From the NCBI GenBank assembly GCA_024138015.1, contig JAMXBB010000012.1:18095374-18159373 (forward strand): a stretch of 64,000 nucleotides of DNA, given 5' to 3'. Below are positions 13,498-27,200 of this stretch, piece by piece. This DNA comes from Lumnitzera littorea (Eukaryota; Streptophyta; Magnoliopsida; Myrtales; Combretaceae). Both the position numbers and the translations under genes were made by a program. Positions within the stretch are counted from its first letter, which is position 1; every line of letters begins with the position of its first letter. Under the pieces are notes generated by a model. It saw only the letters and a program-made list of their open reading frames with translations. It did not search any database and was not told where the DNA came from.

Positions 13498-16433
13498 TCT
13501 ACTTAGGGGTTAGAAAGATTTCTCCTCAAATCTAGAGTGGTCTCTACTCTTTCTTCTAAGGCACTTACAAGGTCTTTTGTTGGTTGGTGAGGAATCAAGT
13601 CAGATACATTGAAGGTGGAGGAAACACAAAGTCATCAAGCAACTCGATTTAGTAAGCGTTGTCGTTAATCTTCTTCAGGACCTTAAATGGGCCATTAGCT
13701 TAAGGAAATAGTTTGCTCTGTCTCAAGTGTAGGATTCGCTTTTAGTTGAGGTGAATCCATACTAAGTCTCCTGGTTAGAAAGAAACAGTTCAGTGGCCTC
13801 GGCTACCAATCTCTTGTTAGCTTTGATTAAATTTGGAGATCTTCCTAGTTATAGACTCATGTAGCACTTGTAATTCTTGGGCTCAATCAACTCTGAATTA
13901 ACTCTCTTCAGTAATTGCTGAGGTGCCGATCATGCCAGGAGAATTGTCGGATTAAGGCCATAAACGACTTCAAATGGAGTCTTCCCAATAGTGCTGTAGA
14001 CAGTCCAGTTGTCTGTGAATTCCACAATTGATAGGTACAGAGCCCAATCTCTTAAGTTCTTTTCCATAACAGCTCTGAGTAGATTACCTAGTGTCTTATT
14101 CACTACTTTAGTTTGGCCATTAGTATGAAGGTGACTACTGGAGCTGAATATTAGTTTAATTCCAAGTCTTCTCCGAAGATTCTTCTAAAAATAGCTTAAG
14201 AATTTTGTATCCCAATTTGAGACAATAGTCTTCGGTACCCCACGTAGTTGGACAATTTCCTACAAAAACAAATTAGCAATATAAAGAGCATCGTTAGTTT
14301 GATGGCATAGGATGAAGTGATCTACGACAACAAATATAGAATCTTTTCCTCTAAATGTCCGGAGCAACTCTAGGACAAAGTCTATACTGAGGTCAGCCTA
14401 AGGTAAGGTTGGCGTCAGCAAGGGCATGTACTCTCCATGGGGCTCTCTTTTTCCCTTAGCTTGCTTACACATCTTACAATAACCAACTACCTTATGGACA
14501 TCCTTAACTAAACCAGGCCAATAAAAGTTTTCCCTTAACAAATTAGTTGTCTTGGGTTCCCTAAAATGACCAGATAATCCTCCACTATGAGCTTCCTTAA
14601 CTAATAGCTTACGTATGGAGCAGTTTGGAATACATGGCTTACGATCCTTGAACAGATAGTTGTCTTTAAGATAACATCCACCAACAACTATTCCTTTTTA
14701 ACATTATTCAACAACGGGACCAAAGTGGGGGTCATTAGCCTATTACTTAATGATGAGTGAGAATCTTAATAATTTTGTCTGCAAAGTGGTCAGCAAAGTT
14801 TGTCGTCGTGATAGAGTGTCGACGACCACATTTGCGCTTCCCTTCTCGTACCGAATGACGTATGAGAACCCCTCCATAAACTCCAACCACTTAGCTTGTC
14901 TCTTTGAGAGTTTGTTCTGACTCCTAAGATGCTTCAATGATTCGTGGTCAATGTAAACGATAAACTTTCATGGTAGAAGATAGTGTTGCCAAATAGTAAA
15001 AGCTTGGAAAAGGGAGTATAACTCCTTCTCATACACAGAATAGTTTAAGGCAGAACCATTAAGTTTCTCACTATGGTAGGTGATAGGTCATCACTCTTAC
15101 ATTAGGATAGCATCAATTCCAACTCAAGATGCATTATATTCTAGTTTAAAGTGCTTGTCAAAATCTGATAGTAACAGGACAGGTACTGAGGTGAGCTTTT
15201 CCTTGATCTCTTTAAAGCTTTATTTAGCTTGGTCGTTCTACTTGAATCCTTCACTCTTCTTTGTCAACTCGATCAATGGGGCGACTATTATACTAAAGTC
15301 CTTAATAAATCGCCTATAGAAAGCTAGGCCATGAAAACTTCAGACCTCAGTAACATTCTTCGGTGTCGGTCATTTCAGAATAGCTTGGATCTTTTCCTCA
15401 TCTACTCAGATCCTTTCTTCTAACACTACAAACCCTTGGAAAACCACCTCATTCTAGCAGAAGGTACACTTCTTCATATTCCCATACAACTTCTCAATTT
15501 GTAAAATGTCAAATACGTCATGGAGGTATTGAACATAGCTGTTTAGGTTGGTACTATATACTGGTATGTCATCAAAATATGCGACCACACATCTTCTGAT
15601 CAGAAGGCACAACACATGGTTCATTAACCTTATGAATATGCTCAGCATGTTGGTAAGTTTGAACGGCTTAATCAACCATTCGTAGATTCCTAGTCTTAAA
15701 GGCAACCTTCCACTCATCTCCTGGTCTCATACAAATTTGGTGGTAAGCACTTCACAGATCAATCTTTGAAAATATCTTGGCACAATGAAGCTCATCCAGT
15801 ATATCATCGAGTCTCGGTATTGGATATCTGTATTTGATAGTAAACCAGTTGATTGTTGTGTTATTGATACACATATGCCATGAACCATCTTTCTTCAAAA
15901 CGAGTAAAGTTGGTACCGTGCAAGGGCTCATGCTTTGCCTCACATATCCTTGATCTATAAGCTTGTTCACCTATTTCTTTAGCTTAGCAACTTGCTTAGG
16001 GTTCATCCTGTATGCAGGTTGGTTTAGTAGTAGCAATACCTAGCTGTAGGTCAATATAGTGCTCTATTCCTTGGACTGGAGGTAGTCCTCTAGGTAGTTC
16101 TTTTGGAAACAGGTCAGAAAACTCATTTAACAAGTTTCGGATCTCTTCTAGAACATCTTCTAATTCCCTCATCTCCAATAGTCTCCTAACCAATAGGAAC
16201 ATAGGTTCTTTAGCCTTTTCAGCAACTTGGAGCTCTCTTCAGCTTATCACCAAGGTTTTCTTCTTACTAGTTTGAGTGAGCTAGTTATGGGTTTCGTTTA
16301 CTTTGGATAAGGTCATAGATTACAACACAATCTTTCTTCCATCATTAACAAAGGCATAGATGTTCTTATATTCGTCATGAATAACATGTCGGTCGAACAA
16401 CCAAGGTCATCCAAATAGTAGATGTGAAGCTCT
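13498..16433 (-). pseudogene. E1 pol remnant: protease end, RT, RNase H, integrase
   Basis: Reading down the minus strand from 16433, the protease end (LLFGxPWLFDR) is followed by the linker with LPRGLPPVQGIEH (about 16100). RT follows with PCTVPTLLVLKKDG and IPRLDDILDEL (about 15800-15900) and the catalytic YFDD at 15568-15579. RNase H tail (VVVDTLSRR) lies at about 14810, then the integrase zinc region (HSGGLSGHF, CKMCKQAKG) at about 14470-14600 and the integrase core. Many stop codons and frameshifts break it into short open frames (16202-15996, 15970-15752, 15717-15454, 14937-14743). In the integrase core the second catalytic Asp reads Asn (codon 14215-14217) and the catalytic Glu reads Lys (14107-14109). 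It cannot encode a working polyprotein. Confidence 0.88.
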
Positions 16434-19400
16434 TGTCACACCCTGAACAAAAGGAGTCATAATAGTCTCGTTGTATAAATTAACCTAAGATAGAGGCTGA
16501 TCTTACAGTTGCTATTGTAGATATGGTTTACATAAGGCGTGCATAACTCAACTTGCTTGAAGCATCTGTTCCGATGCTTGTGAGTAATCAAACCTATGGT
16601 ATAGCTTTACAAAATATACGTTCTATATAACCTATTGTCTCATAATACAACAATACTTACATAAACGTCTCACATCCAGAGTTATAATTTACAATCAGAG
16701 TTTACCAAAAAATTCACAGATTTTGCAAACTATTTACAATAAGTTAGGAAACTTGTGAGCATCCTAAGGAATTTCCTAGTTAGTTTCCTTAAAATTCAAA
16801 AGAAAAGACAAAAACTTAGGTTCAGTTGGTTCTTTGTTCCTCACTTTCTTAGTCAATATCATACTAACTTGGGAGTAATGGTATTGGAACATCTTGGTCT
16901 TCACTCAGTACCTGTAAAAGAGTTTATGGAGATATGAGTACAATTAGCTCAGTAAGTAGGACGAAGTTAGAAGAGTACCAGATAATCACAAGTAAGGTTA
17001 TTAAATATGACGAAATGCAATGCAATTAATTAAATAAAACATCACATAATGTTATCCGATCCATTGTGAGATTAGAGAAATTACATCCGCTCCAACCCGA
17101 ATTGAGGAGTTTTATCGCGACTTAAATCAAACCAAACCTGAGCTTGTGCAATGGAGAATATCCTCTTCCTGTGACTACCTTCAAACTACAGCCCCTACCC
17201 TTATCGTGACTTTCTTGCGTGTCTCTAAATTCGACTAAAGATGGAGAAAGGACCATTTTAGCTATCCTCATTGAAGGAAGTCAGTATTTGGCTTAACACT
17301 CTGAATCGTTTCCCTTAATGGGTGTTATATATGTCCAATTTCATTATAGTAGAATAATTATTAGTTGTAATCAAGGGTGACCAATCAAGTTCATACATTA
17401 TAGATATAATGCAACATGCAAAACAACATACGAAGGAGTTCAACTCCTATTACAACTAAGTATCATACACATACACGGCATGCGCATAAACAACTTATTA
17501 CAAATACAACCAAAAGTACTCCTGAGTCTTTGGATACTTTAATACAGTATCCCAACAACCGATGAAGCTATAATCCCAACTTATTCAAACACTCACTATA
17601 GAGGATTTGAGCTATCAACAATCTGAACATTGGGAGATCTTATACACATATAAAATCCAGATTCAGTTTTCATAATAGTTACGAAAATATTAGGGTTTGA
17701 TTTAAAACGGTTATATATATAAATATATTATTATAGTTTTATTATTATATATATTGATTTAAGTTATTAATTATTGATAATACATGTAATTTATACTATT
17801 ACATATTATATATCGTTTCAATTATGTCGAAATATGCTTTTAATTAAATCATGTTTCAATTCCGATAGAGTTACCATAATATACAAATTCTAAAATATTA
17901 TGGAGTTATAAATTATATTACCTAAGATTATCCGATTTTAATAAAATAAGTATCATTGGGTTCGTACAGACCTAACTATACGTTTTACAGGTTCTATTTT
18001 TAGAAATGACTTTTAACGGGTCATTCAAGCTTTTAATATGATTATACGTATTTATATAAATATTATCATATTATACGTAATTTATGTTATTAAACCATAT
18101 TTTATCTGATTTGTTAATATAATGTTATAATATAAGTATTATCTAACTTAATACACATATAATGTATCCCGGTTAGTAAAATATTGTTAATTATATTAAA
18201 AATACACTTTTTATATAATTTGATCAATACACCCATACATAGTTTTTATTTAACTATTTACTTCATTTTAACCTATTATTACTAAGAATACGTTCTGATT
18301 TATAATTTAAGCTATTTTATTACGTAAATTTGTAATAAATAGTTTGAGTTACCAAATAATTTCCCAAAAATTTCTATAGACTTCTAAAAATATAGAGAAT
18401 TTAGTTATTACTTGGTTTTCGGTTTTCAATTTATTGCTTATATATTCGTATTTACGATTTTACCCTTGAATTATCTTGAATTATGTCTCTTGTTGAACCA
18501 AATTAATTTCAGTCTGTCCCAACAACATTATTATTCACTAGAAATCAGTGTGTGTATTTTTCATCATTTAATTTCATAATTTCCTATTTAATTTACGATT
18601 TCGCCTATTTTTGAGCTATTTTTAGGCCAAAAAATGCAATAAATATTAAAAATATTCAAATCAAAATTCAGGCTACATAGCAATTATCTATATATTATAC
18701 ACATCCTACAAAAAAAATTTGAGCTCGAAACAACATCATTTGATATATTTATTTTGCAAATCAAACTTTGGATGAATGGTAATTTTCTTAAGTATGTATA
18801 CTAAATATTACAAATTTTTCAAAAATAAAAATATCAAATGAAAGAATGTTTGAAATAACCTAATTAAATTTTTTTTCATAATTTTCTAGGTAGATTTGAT
18901 ATTTTTTACCAATTATTGAAAAATAAGGCAAAAATTGGACCTTCGTATTCTTGGATGCTATTGTGGCTAGCGGCGGTTGGGAGGTTATCGGAGGGTTTGT
19001 GTGGTGGGTGAACTGTCTAGAGACAGTTGGGTTTCACAACAAATTTAAGGTAGGTTTGGGTTTTAGCCTAGCACAAAAATTCCCCTATTTTTTTCTTAAT
19101 TTTTCTATTTTTCCATGATTTTTTCTTTATGTTGTTTCTGGCTTGTAAAGTTGTACATTGATGTATTGAAGCCTATATATACTTGTTGGAGTTGGTTGTA
19201 GCCCTCTTGAATTTTCTTTTATTTTTTTCCATGCTTTTTCCCCCATAAATGTAAGTAGGAGATGGCTTCCAAAGATGAGTTGCCTTTTGATTCAGCAAAA
19301 TCTAAGTTTTATACCATGCCACAGCAATGTCCAGCAATTCCTAATCGAAAATGAGTTTGTAGGATAGGTTTTTGTAGATATTTTAGTTAACTATTAATAA

Positions 19401-19946
19401 TATATACATATTATGTTCACATTAGTTATTTAATTAATATATATCAGTATATACCCTATGTATATATCACGTGTAGTATATAACTATAATTGTATAATTA
19501 TGTTTTTAACATATCTTTTATTTTTAAGATATGTTTCTTAGTCAATTTCATGAATTCAATACATTATATATAATTACGTAATTTAAGGTTAATTTACGGG
19601 TATAATTATTATTATATTAGGTATACTTATAAAAATATAGGTATATTAATATGGTAAATTATATTATATTATCTCATTTTATAACTTAATTAATTTATCT
19701 CTAAGTACTTATCGCATTTCGAGCTCGATTTTGAAAATCCCGAGCAATTTGATATTATATTAAATAATCATACTTTTAGGGGTAAAATTGGGATTCTGGA
19801 TCACTATTTTCAAAATCTTATTTTACTAAGTCACTTCAACTAACTTTTTTTATCTTAGTTGTGCAGCTTGAGCTCAATTGAATAACTTTCCCTAAAAGCT
19901 CTAAATCTAAATTTGGTTGTCCTAAACACAATTTTAAGGGCTTATA
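16434..19946 (-). mobile_element. Solo LTR, family LTR1 (copy B)
   Basis: A 3.51-kb LTR on the minus strand. On + it begins TGTCACACCCTG and ends GGGCTTATA (decayed from CTTACA). It is more diverged from LTR1 copies A and C than they are from each other, with many C-to-T and G-to-A changes. Target duplication GCTCT (16429-16433) and TCTCC (19947-19951) each differ by one base from an inferred GCTCC. Deleting the LTR rejoins the E1 protease in frame across GASHLLFG, which confirms the insertion site. The open frame 16755-16937 inside it is chance. Confidence 0.88.
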
Positions 19947-19951
19947 TCTCC

Positions 19952-20104
19952 CATGAGGATGGCATCGCAAACTACATTGTCTTGTACATATTCTCAACAC
20001 TGGTTGGTATGGTCACTTATTCGATTACATGCAAAGTACCCTTATCATAAAGCCAATGCAGCTTGTAAGGTTGGGGATGCTTTGAGGTTAGCAAGCCCAA
20101 CTTT
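19952..20104 (-). pseudogene. E1 protease, middle fragment
   Basis: This 150-bp piece lies between two insertions. On the minus strand it reads a gypsy protease segment with KLGLLTSKHPQPYKLHWL, a stop codon, and EYVQDNVVCDAILMGA, which continues into ASHLLFG beyond the LTR1-B insertion. The frame preceding it (active site DGGSCTNV) is found at 31516-31640, on the far side of the LTR3-B/E2 insertion. At least two stops are present. The + strand open frame at 19953-20165 is its shadow. Confidence 0.82.
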
Positions 20105-22772
20105 TGTAAGCCTCACAACCAGTCACTCAAAGTTTCGATCGGTTGAAAGATCCGATCAAACCTAAATTATAAGTAAAGCTAGAAACATTAGTAAAAATAA
20201 TCCCGTAAGTTTGAATTTAAGAAAATAAGTAATTAAATAAAAAACTATAAAAATTCCAAATTTTAAATATATAACTCGTTATTTATCGAAAATACGTAAA
20301 ATGTATTTCGATAATTAATGAATCGCTAGAGATAAATTATATGTATACTAAAAATCATAAAATGATCTAAATAATATTTAGGAATATTTATTTATACTAT
20401 ATATGAATTTACATGTGGTATAAATACACGTAATTACTTAAAATACGCGAAATAAGCTAAAATAATACTAAATACTTAAAGAAAATTCATAATTAATTAA
20501 GGAAAAATCAAGAAAAATCAGGGATCTAGAATTGGGTCGTGGCAGCTGGGAAAAATAAGAAAAAAATCAACCAATTAAATTAGAGTAACACAAAAGCCAA
20601 AAATTAAGGGATTTGGATAATGTCTTGTTCAATTTATTGCACGTTAATTACCACAAAGCTCTATAAATAGGGAAAAAAATCACAAAGCTCATTTAGATAG
20701 TTAGAAATTAGAGAAAATTTAGGAGCATTGAAATTGAGAGAAAAATTGGGTTAGAAAAAAAAAAAAAAGGAAAAACTGTGCAATCAAGGCCTTAAAAGAG
20801 AACCCACACTAGACCGGCACCTGGGAATGGACAGCCACCACCACCACACGGTGGTGGCAGCGCCCAGACTGACCGATAAGGCCACGGCGGCCGGTGGTAG
20901 CCGGAGCCACCCAAACTGGTGAGTCCAATTTCCAGCTTGATTTTGTGTAATTTTGTAAAAAAATAGTAAATATTCTTAGAAAATTATGAATTTTTTTATT
21001 CTAAAATATTTTTGTATGTAGTTTTTAGGAAAAATATTATTTTGATAAAAATATGTCCCATAATATATGGTTCTTAAGAAATCGTGCAAAACCGAGTATG
21101 TTTCGGTTTAGAAATAAATATCCTTAGGAGTGTAGTTTTGAACCCAAAATTTTTGTATAGACTACTTAGATGATATAGAATAGTGCTATGAAGCCCATTT
21201 TCAAAAATTAATTTTGGAGAATTTTAGATAATTTTTAGGCCTTAAAATGAGGCATAAAATAGATAATTTAGGAAATGGTTGATTAAGTAATTAAATGGTT
21301 GATTAATGATTTAGTGAATAATTATATGTTTTAGGATGTTAAAATCTGATGAAGTATGATACTTGTAGCATTTAGGGTGTTAAATGTAATTATTAGGTTA
21401 ATTATGTAATAGATAAGTAATAGGGAAAAATAGTAAATTTTAAGTTAATTTTGTAAATTAGGGTAATTAAGTGTAAAATCTTATTTAGGATGAATTTAGA
21501 CATTTTGAAATGATAATTGATGTTAGGAGATGGTAATTAGACTAATAGAAATATTAGATGTGTATTATGTACATAATAAGTAATAGTACATAATACATAA
21601 TTATTAGAAATATAATAAATAGAAAATATTATAATAAAAATTGATATTATGATAATAATAAAAATGGACAATAAATCTGATAGAAAACTTGAATTTATGT
21701 AATTAGATAAAAAAATGTAAAAATTTCTCACATCAGGAGTAAATTCGGTACACTAATAAGGATTTAAGTGTACTGTGTAGAATAAAATACTAATTAGAGG
21801 TAATGATGGTGTTTAGGAGATCGGGAAGTAATGTGATTAATTTCACATTATGAGTTGAAACGAATTTCTAGGGTTTGAGTATAAAACAATACTTAGAAAT
21901 TGAATTAGAACCTAATTTAGAAATCGATGCAGAAACCGAACCCAAACCTAGAATAATTGTAAAAGACTTAAGACCTAAATAATTAGGCATATTAAACCCT
22001 AAACAAAACATAACAATAAGTGTTATAGAATAAAATGAACCTATAATAGTTATATGAAAAACTGAAACTACGTTTGTATTATAGAGATAATCGGCAATGG
22101 CCTGAGCAAGTCAGACCTCGAGTAAGTGAGCGAGGAGTTGAGGTAAGTTGGGATTAATACGTTGCTGTATTTTGGAGGCTTGAGATTATATTTGGTTGTG
22201 CTTGTTAGATAGTTGGTTGTGTGCATGTGCTTGATTATGAGTGATGCTATGATTCTGTTTGTTGTTCTGGCATGTATTATATGATTTGTATGAAATGAAT
22301 TATCACCCTAAACTGGACTTAATCAAATATACGACTTATAATCATAATTGGACTTGTATAGCAACCTATTAGGGGAAACCTAGAATTCTCCGGCCAAATA
22401 TCGACCCTTTCGAAAGGGATAGTGCAGGATTACAAAGGGTCCCTTCTTCATCCTCAGTTAAAGTGCATGGCTTTATTGATTTACATCTGTATGAGACATT
22501 GCTATAAGAATAATATAATACTACATGTAAAATGTGATGAGCCTTATATGCAGATGCAGGTATAATATATAAATATATTGCTGCTTATACAGGAATGGAA
22601 TATACAGGTCTTTTGTGATTAAGATTTTTAATAAGGAAACCTATAGTTAAATATTATTGATGTAGAGGATAATTAAATTATATGTAAATATGAACTGATT
22701 AAGTCGAATGTTGATCTCAGGTATACATATTGTGAGTGCAGGACTGATAATTAGTAGACTGTGAATCTGAAT

Positions 22773-24098
22773 ATGGCAGAAGAATCAAATAAAAAGGGAA
22801 ATGGGAATAATTAACCTGCAGCAGAAGTACCACCTTTTAACCCTCCTAATCTACCAGAACCACCTAGAAATGACGTATCCCCTGCTCTGAACATGATGGA
22901 TCCAACTCAGTTTGGACAAATGTTGGTTAATATGAATACTATGATTCAACAACAAGGAGCTTTAATCCAACATTTGATCATAGGAGGAAATATGATGAAC
23001 CAAAGACCAGTAGAGGCTGAACCTAGAATAAATTGATCTCAAGATACAAATCGACTTCCCGAGTTTATAAAATCAAATTGGTATTTTGAAGGTGAAATGG
23101 GAAAGCCTGCTTTAGCTGATGATTGGTTGGCTCAGATTGAGCGTAGTTTTGAGGCATATAGGATTCCTGAAAATAAAAAAGTCTCTTATGGTACCTTCTT
23201 GCTAAAGATGGGAGCACGAGTTTGGTGGGATTCGACAGCAAGAACCATGCCAGGCCCTATTTCGTGGCAAACATTTCGGGAAGCATTCAAGAGTCAGTAT
23301 TTCCCTGTCAGTGTGCAAAATCAAATGACTCGACAATTAATGGAAATAAAGAAAGGGCCTATGAGTGTAGCACAATATGAGAATGAGTTTAACAGACTAT
23401 TGCAGTATGTGCCTGAGTCATACCGAGATAATCAGGTGTTAAAGAAGGACCTTTTTCTTAATGGATTTGATGTTACGATGCGATGCAAGTTGATGGATTA
23501 TGGATTCACCACTTATCATCAAATTATGGATAAGGCATGTGAACTGGAGAATAATCGACTAGCTATGCAAGGTGAATGGAGTAAGAAATTGAGAAGGATC
23601 AATCAATACAGGCCTGTTTTCAAGAGAACATTTCCAAATGCAATTAATAACTCAAATCAGAGAGGGAAGAAGTTAGCTGCAGTAACTAGTGGCCCTATTT
23701 CAAACAAGACTGGATTTAGTTTTTATGATGAATCTGGAAACGTGAAATGTTGGAAATGTGGAGCTCAACATTTCCCTAGGCAATGTGCTCAGCTAAAAGG
23801 CAAGTGTTATTTGTGTGGTGATCCGAGTCATACATCAAGAGAGTATCCAAAGATGAAAATGGTAAAATGCTTTAAGTGTGGAATGAAAGGACATTTCTCT
23901 AGGTATTGTGGTCAAACTGGACAAAAGAAAACCGGAGGAGCAGAGACAACTGCTGTTCCAGCATGGGTGTTTGCAATTGAAGGGATAGAAGAGGATATTG
24001 AGGACTTTGATGAATGGATGGAAGAGTACTTTCATGATGGATCGGATGATGAAATGGAGATTAATGAAACTGATCAAGGTTTAGTAACAGGTATGTAA
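22773..24098 (+). pseudogene. E2 gag (two in-frame stops)
   Basis: The frame runs from ATG 22773 and is broken by TAA at 22812-22814 and TGA at 23034-23036; the open part starts at 23097 (333 aa). It shows the Retrotrans_gag core (DDWLAQIERSFEAYRIPE, then a WW pair) at about residues 115-230. Three zinc knuckles follow: CWKCGAQHFPRQC (one residue short), CYLCGDPSHTSREY (last Cys replaced by Tyr) and a canonical CFKCGMKGHFSRYC. An acidic tail precedes the stop at 24096-24098, which lies inside the intron-like segment. Gag would form the virus-like particle and bind RNA. The N-terminal stops block the full product, although translation from 23097 is conceivable. Confidence 0.85.
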
Positions 24099-24233
24099 AA
24101 TTAACTAGTAATTTTTACTTATTTATGATTTGATTGTGTGCATATCTGTGGATAGTGTTAAAAACTATGGGAAGATATGATTTGGACATAGTACTTAAGA
24201 GATAGACAATTATAACACTAGTAATTATTTCAG
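24091..24233 (+). other. 143-bp GT-AG intron-like segment between gag and protease
   Basis: Donor context is AACAG|GTATGT (24086-24096) and acceptor context is TTATTTCAG|GAAATG (ending 24233). The segment is AT-rich and contains stops in the gag frame. Gag is in frame 0 and protease in frame 2 (coordinate modulo 3). Joining 24090 to 24234 restores one frame and yields LVTGNVLINGR, which matches the usual uninterrupted chromovirus junction of the form VTGT(V/L)LI. The sequence thus has donor, acceptor, frame restoration and protein continuity; splicing itself is inferred. Alternatives are a chance small insertion or a frameshifted linker. Confidence 0.6.
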
Positions 24234-27200
24234 GAAATGTACTTATAAATGGACGAACTGCATATGCGTTGTTTGATACTGGAGCATCACATTCATTTAG
24301 TAGTCGGGAGTTTGTATTGAGAAATGGAGTAAAGACAAGTGAAGTCAAATTCACATATAGGATAAGAACACCTACGGGAGAACAAGTGTTAACATGAGAA
24401 ATAATAGATGATGGACAATTACAAATCCAAGGACAAGAATTCCCAATAAGACTTATAGTATTACCAATTAAGGGATATGATATCATTGTGGGAATAGATT
24501 GGTTGTCCAAGCAGAGAGCGAAAGTGGATTGTCAAAATAAAAACATAATCTTAGATGAAGGAAAGATCATATTCCAAGGAAAAACAGGCGAACGAAATCT
24601 AAGATTATCAGTGATAGAAGTAAGTGAAATTACTGAGGAATGGCAATTCTACTGGATATTCACCATTGAAGGAGAAAAGGAAAAACCAAAATTATCAGAA
24701 ATACCAGTAGTGAATGAGTTTTTTGATATCTTTCCAGAAGAATTACCTGGATTAGCACCACAGCAAGAATTAGATTTTTCTATAGAATTGATGCCAGGGA
24801 TTGAACCCATATCAAAGGCTCCATATCGAATGTCGCCAATAGAACTTCAAGAATTGAAAAAGCAACTGCAAGAACTATTGGACAAAGGATTGATACGACC
24901 TAGTGTATCTCCTTGGGGAGCGCCAGTGTTGTTCGTGAAAAAGAAAGATGGAACCATGAGGTTATGTATTGATTATCGGGAAATAAATAAGGTGACCATT
25001 AAGAATAAATATCCATTACCCAGGATTGATGACTTGTTTGATCAACTGCATGGTGCCACTGTGTTTTCACAAATTGATTTAAGATCTGGATACCATCAGT
25101 TACGAATTAAGTTGGAGGATACATCAAAAACAGCTTTCAGAACCAGATATGGGCACTATGAGTTTTTAGTAATGCCTTTTGGTTTAACAAATGCACCAGC
25201 TGTGTTTATGGATTTGATGAACCGAATTTATCATCCTTTCTTGGATAAGTTTGTTGTGGTATTCATTGATGATATTTTAATTTATTCTAAGACTAAAGAG
25301 GATCATGTAGATCATTTACATATAGCCTTGCAAAAATTGAGGGACAATCAACTGTATGTTAAGTTGGATAAATGTGAATTCTGGTTGGATAGGATATCAT
25401 TTTTGGGACACATTGTGTCAGGCGAAGGAATTTCAGTTGATTCTGAGAAAGTTAAAGTAGTAGCTGAATGGAAACAGCCAACTACTATAACAGAAATAAG
25501 AAGTTTTCTCGGAATGGCTGGATATTATAGGCGATTTATAAAAGATTTCTCAAAAATCGCTAAGCCTATGACTTGACTGACACAAAAAGATGTTAAATTT
25601 GAGTGGAATGATGAATGTGAACAAAGTTTCCAAGAATTGAAACGTCGATTGATTTCTACACCAATACTTATTCTACCAGATCCGAGTAAATCTTATTGTG
25701 TATATAGTGATGCTTCCAAAAGTGGACTAGGATGTGTATTGATGCAGGATAGAAAAGTGATCGCTTATGCATCCAAACAGTTGAGGCCTCATGAGAGAAA
25801 CTATCCGATTCATGATTTGGAATAAGCAGCTGTAGTGTTTGCTTTGAAAATCTAGAGACATTATTTATACGGGCAACATTGTGAGATATATACAGATCAT
25901 AAAAGTTTGAAATATTTCTTCACTCAGAAAGAGTTGAACTTAAGACAAAGACGTTGGTTGGAATTAATCAAGGATTATGATTTGACCATCAACTATCACC
26001 CTGGCAAAGCCAATGTTGTAGCGGATGCATTGAGTCGCAAGAACTACAAACAGATGGCCTCACTGCTCACTACTCAGCAAGAATTGATAAAAGAATTTGA
26101 AAAGATGGAAATTGAGTTCAGATGGCATGAAACTGAAGCACAATTGATGAATTTAGTTGTGCAACCAACCTTGATCGAAAGAATTAAGCTGCAACAAGGT
26201 GAGGATCGAAAGTTGAAAGAAATCAAGGAAAGGTTGAATGCAGGCGATGTACCTGACTTTAAAATTGATGTTGAGAATGTGATAAGATATAAGGACAGAA
26301 TCTGTGTGCCTAGTAATTCGAAATTGAAGAATGAAATAATGATTGAGGCACATGATACAGGTTATACATTACATCCCGGTGGAAATAAGATGTATCGTGA
26401 TCTGAAAGTATTGTTTTGGTGGAAAGGTATGAAAAAGGATATAGCACAATATGTGGCGGAGTGTAATACATGCCAACAAGTGAAAGCAGAACATCAGAGA
26501 CCTAGTGGTTTATTGCAACCGTTAGAAATACCTCAATGGAAATGGGATCATATTACAATGGATTTTGTAATTGGACTTTCGAGGACTAGATCGGGTTACG
26601 ATTCAATTTGGGTTGTTGTAGATAGGTTAACGAAGTGTGCTCACTTCTTATCTTATCGAATTGGTGATTCAATAGAAAAGCTGGCACGACTATATATTAA
26701 AGAGATTGTTAGATTACATGGTGTGCCAATAAGCATTGTGTCGAATAGAGACAGCCGATTTGTATCGAAGTTTTGGGAAAGTTTACATCAATCTTTAGGA
26801 ACTAAACTACAGTTTAGTACAGCTTATCACCCACAAACCGATGGACAGTCAGAAAGAGTTATTCAAATACTCGAAGATATGTTAAGGGGTTGTATTTTGG
26901 ATTTTAGAGGCGATTGGGATCGGTATTTGCCATTAGTGGAATTTGCTTATAACAATAGCTATCAAGCAACGATTCAGATGAATGATAAAGTTAAGATAAT
27001 ACGACAAAGGATGAAAGCAGCATAAGATCGATACAAAAGTTGGGCTGATCTGAAGAGAAAATTTATAGAATTTACTCCAGGAGATCATGTGTATATAAAG
27101 ATAAGTCCATTCAAGGGATTTAAGCGTTTTGGTACAACAGGAAAGTTAAGCCCCCGATATATCGGACCTTTCGAGGTTTTGGAAAGAATTGGAAACGTTG

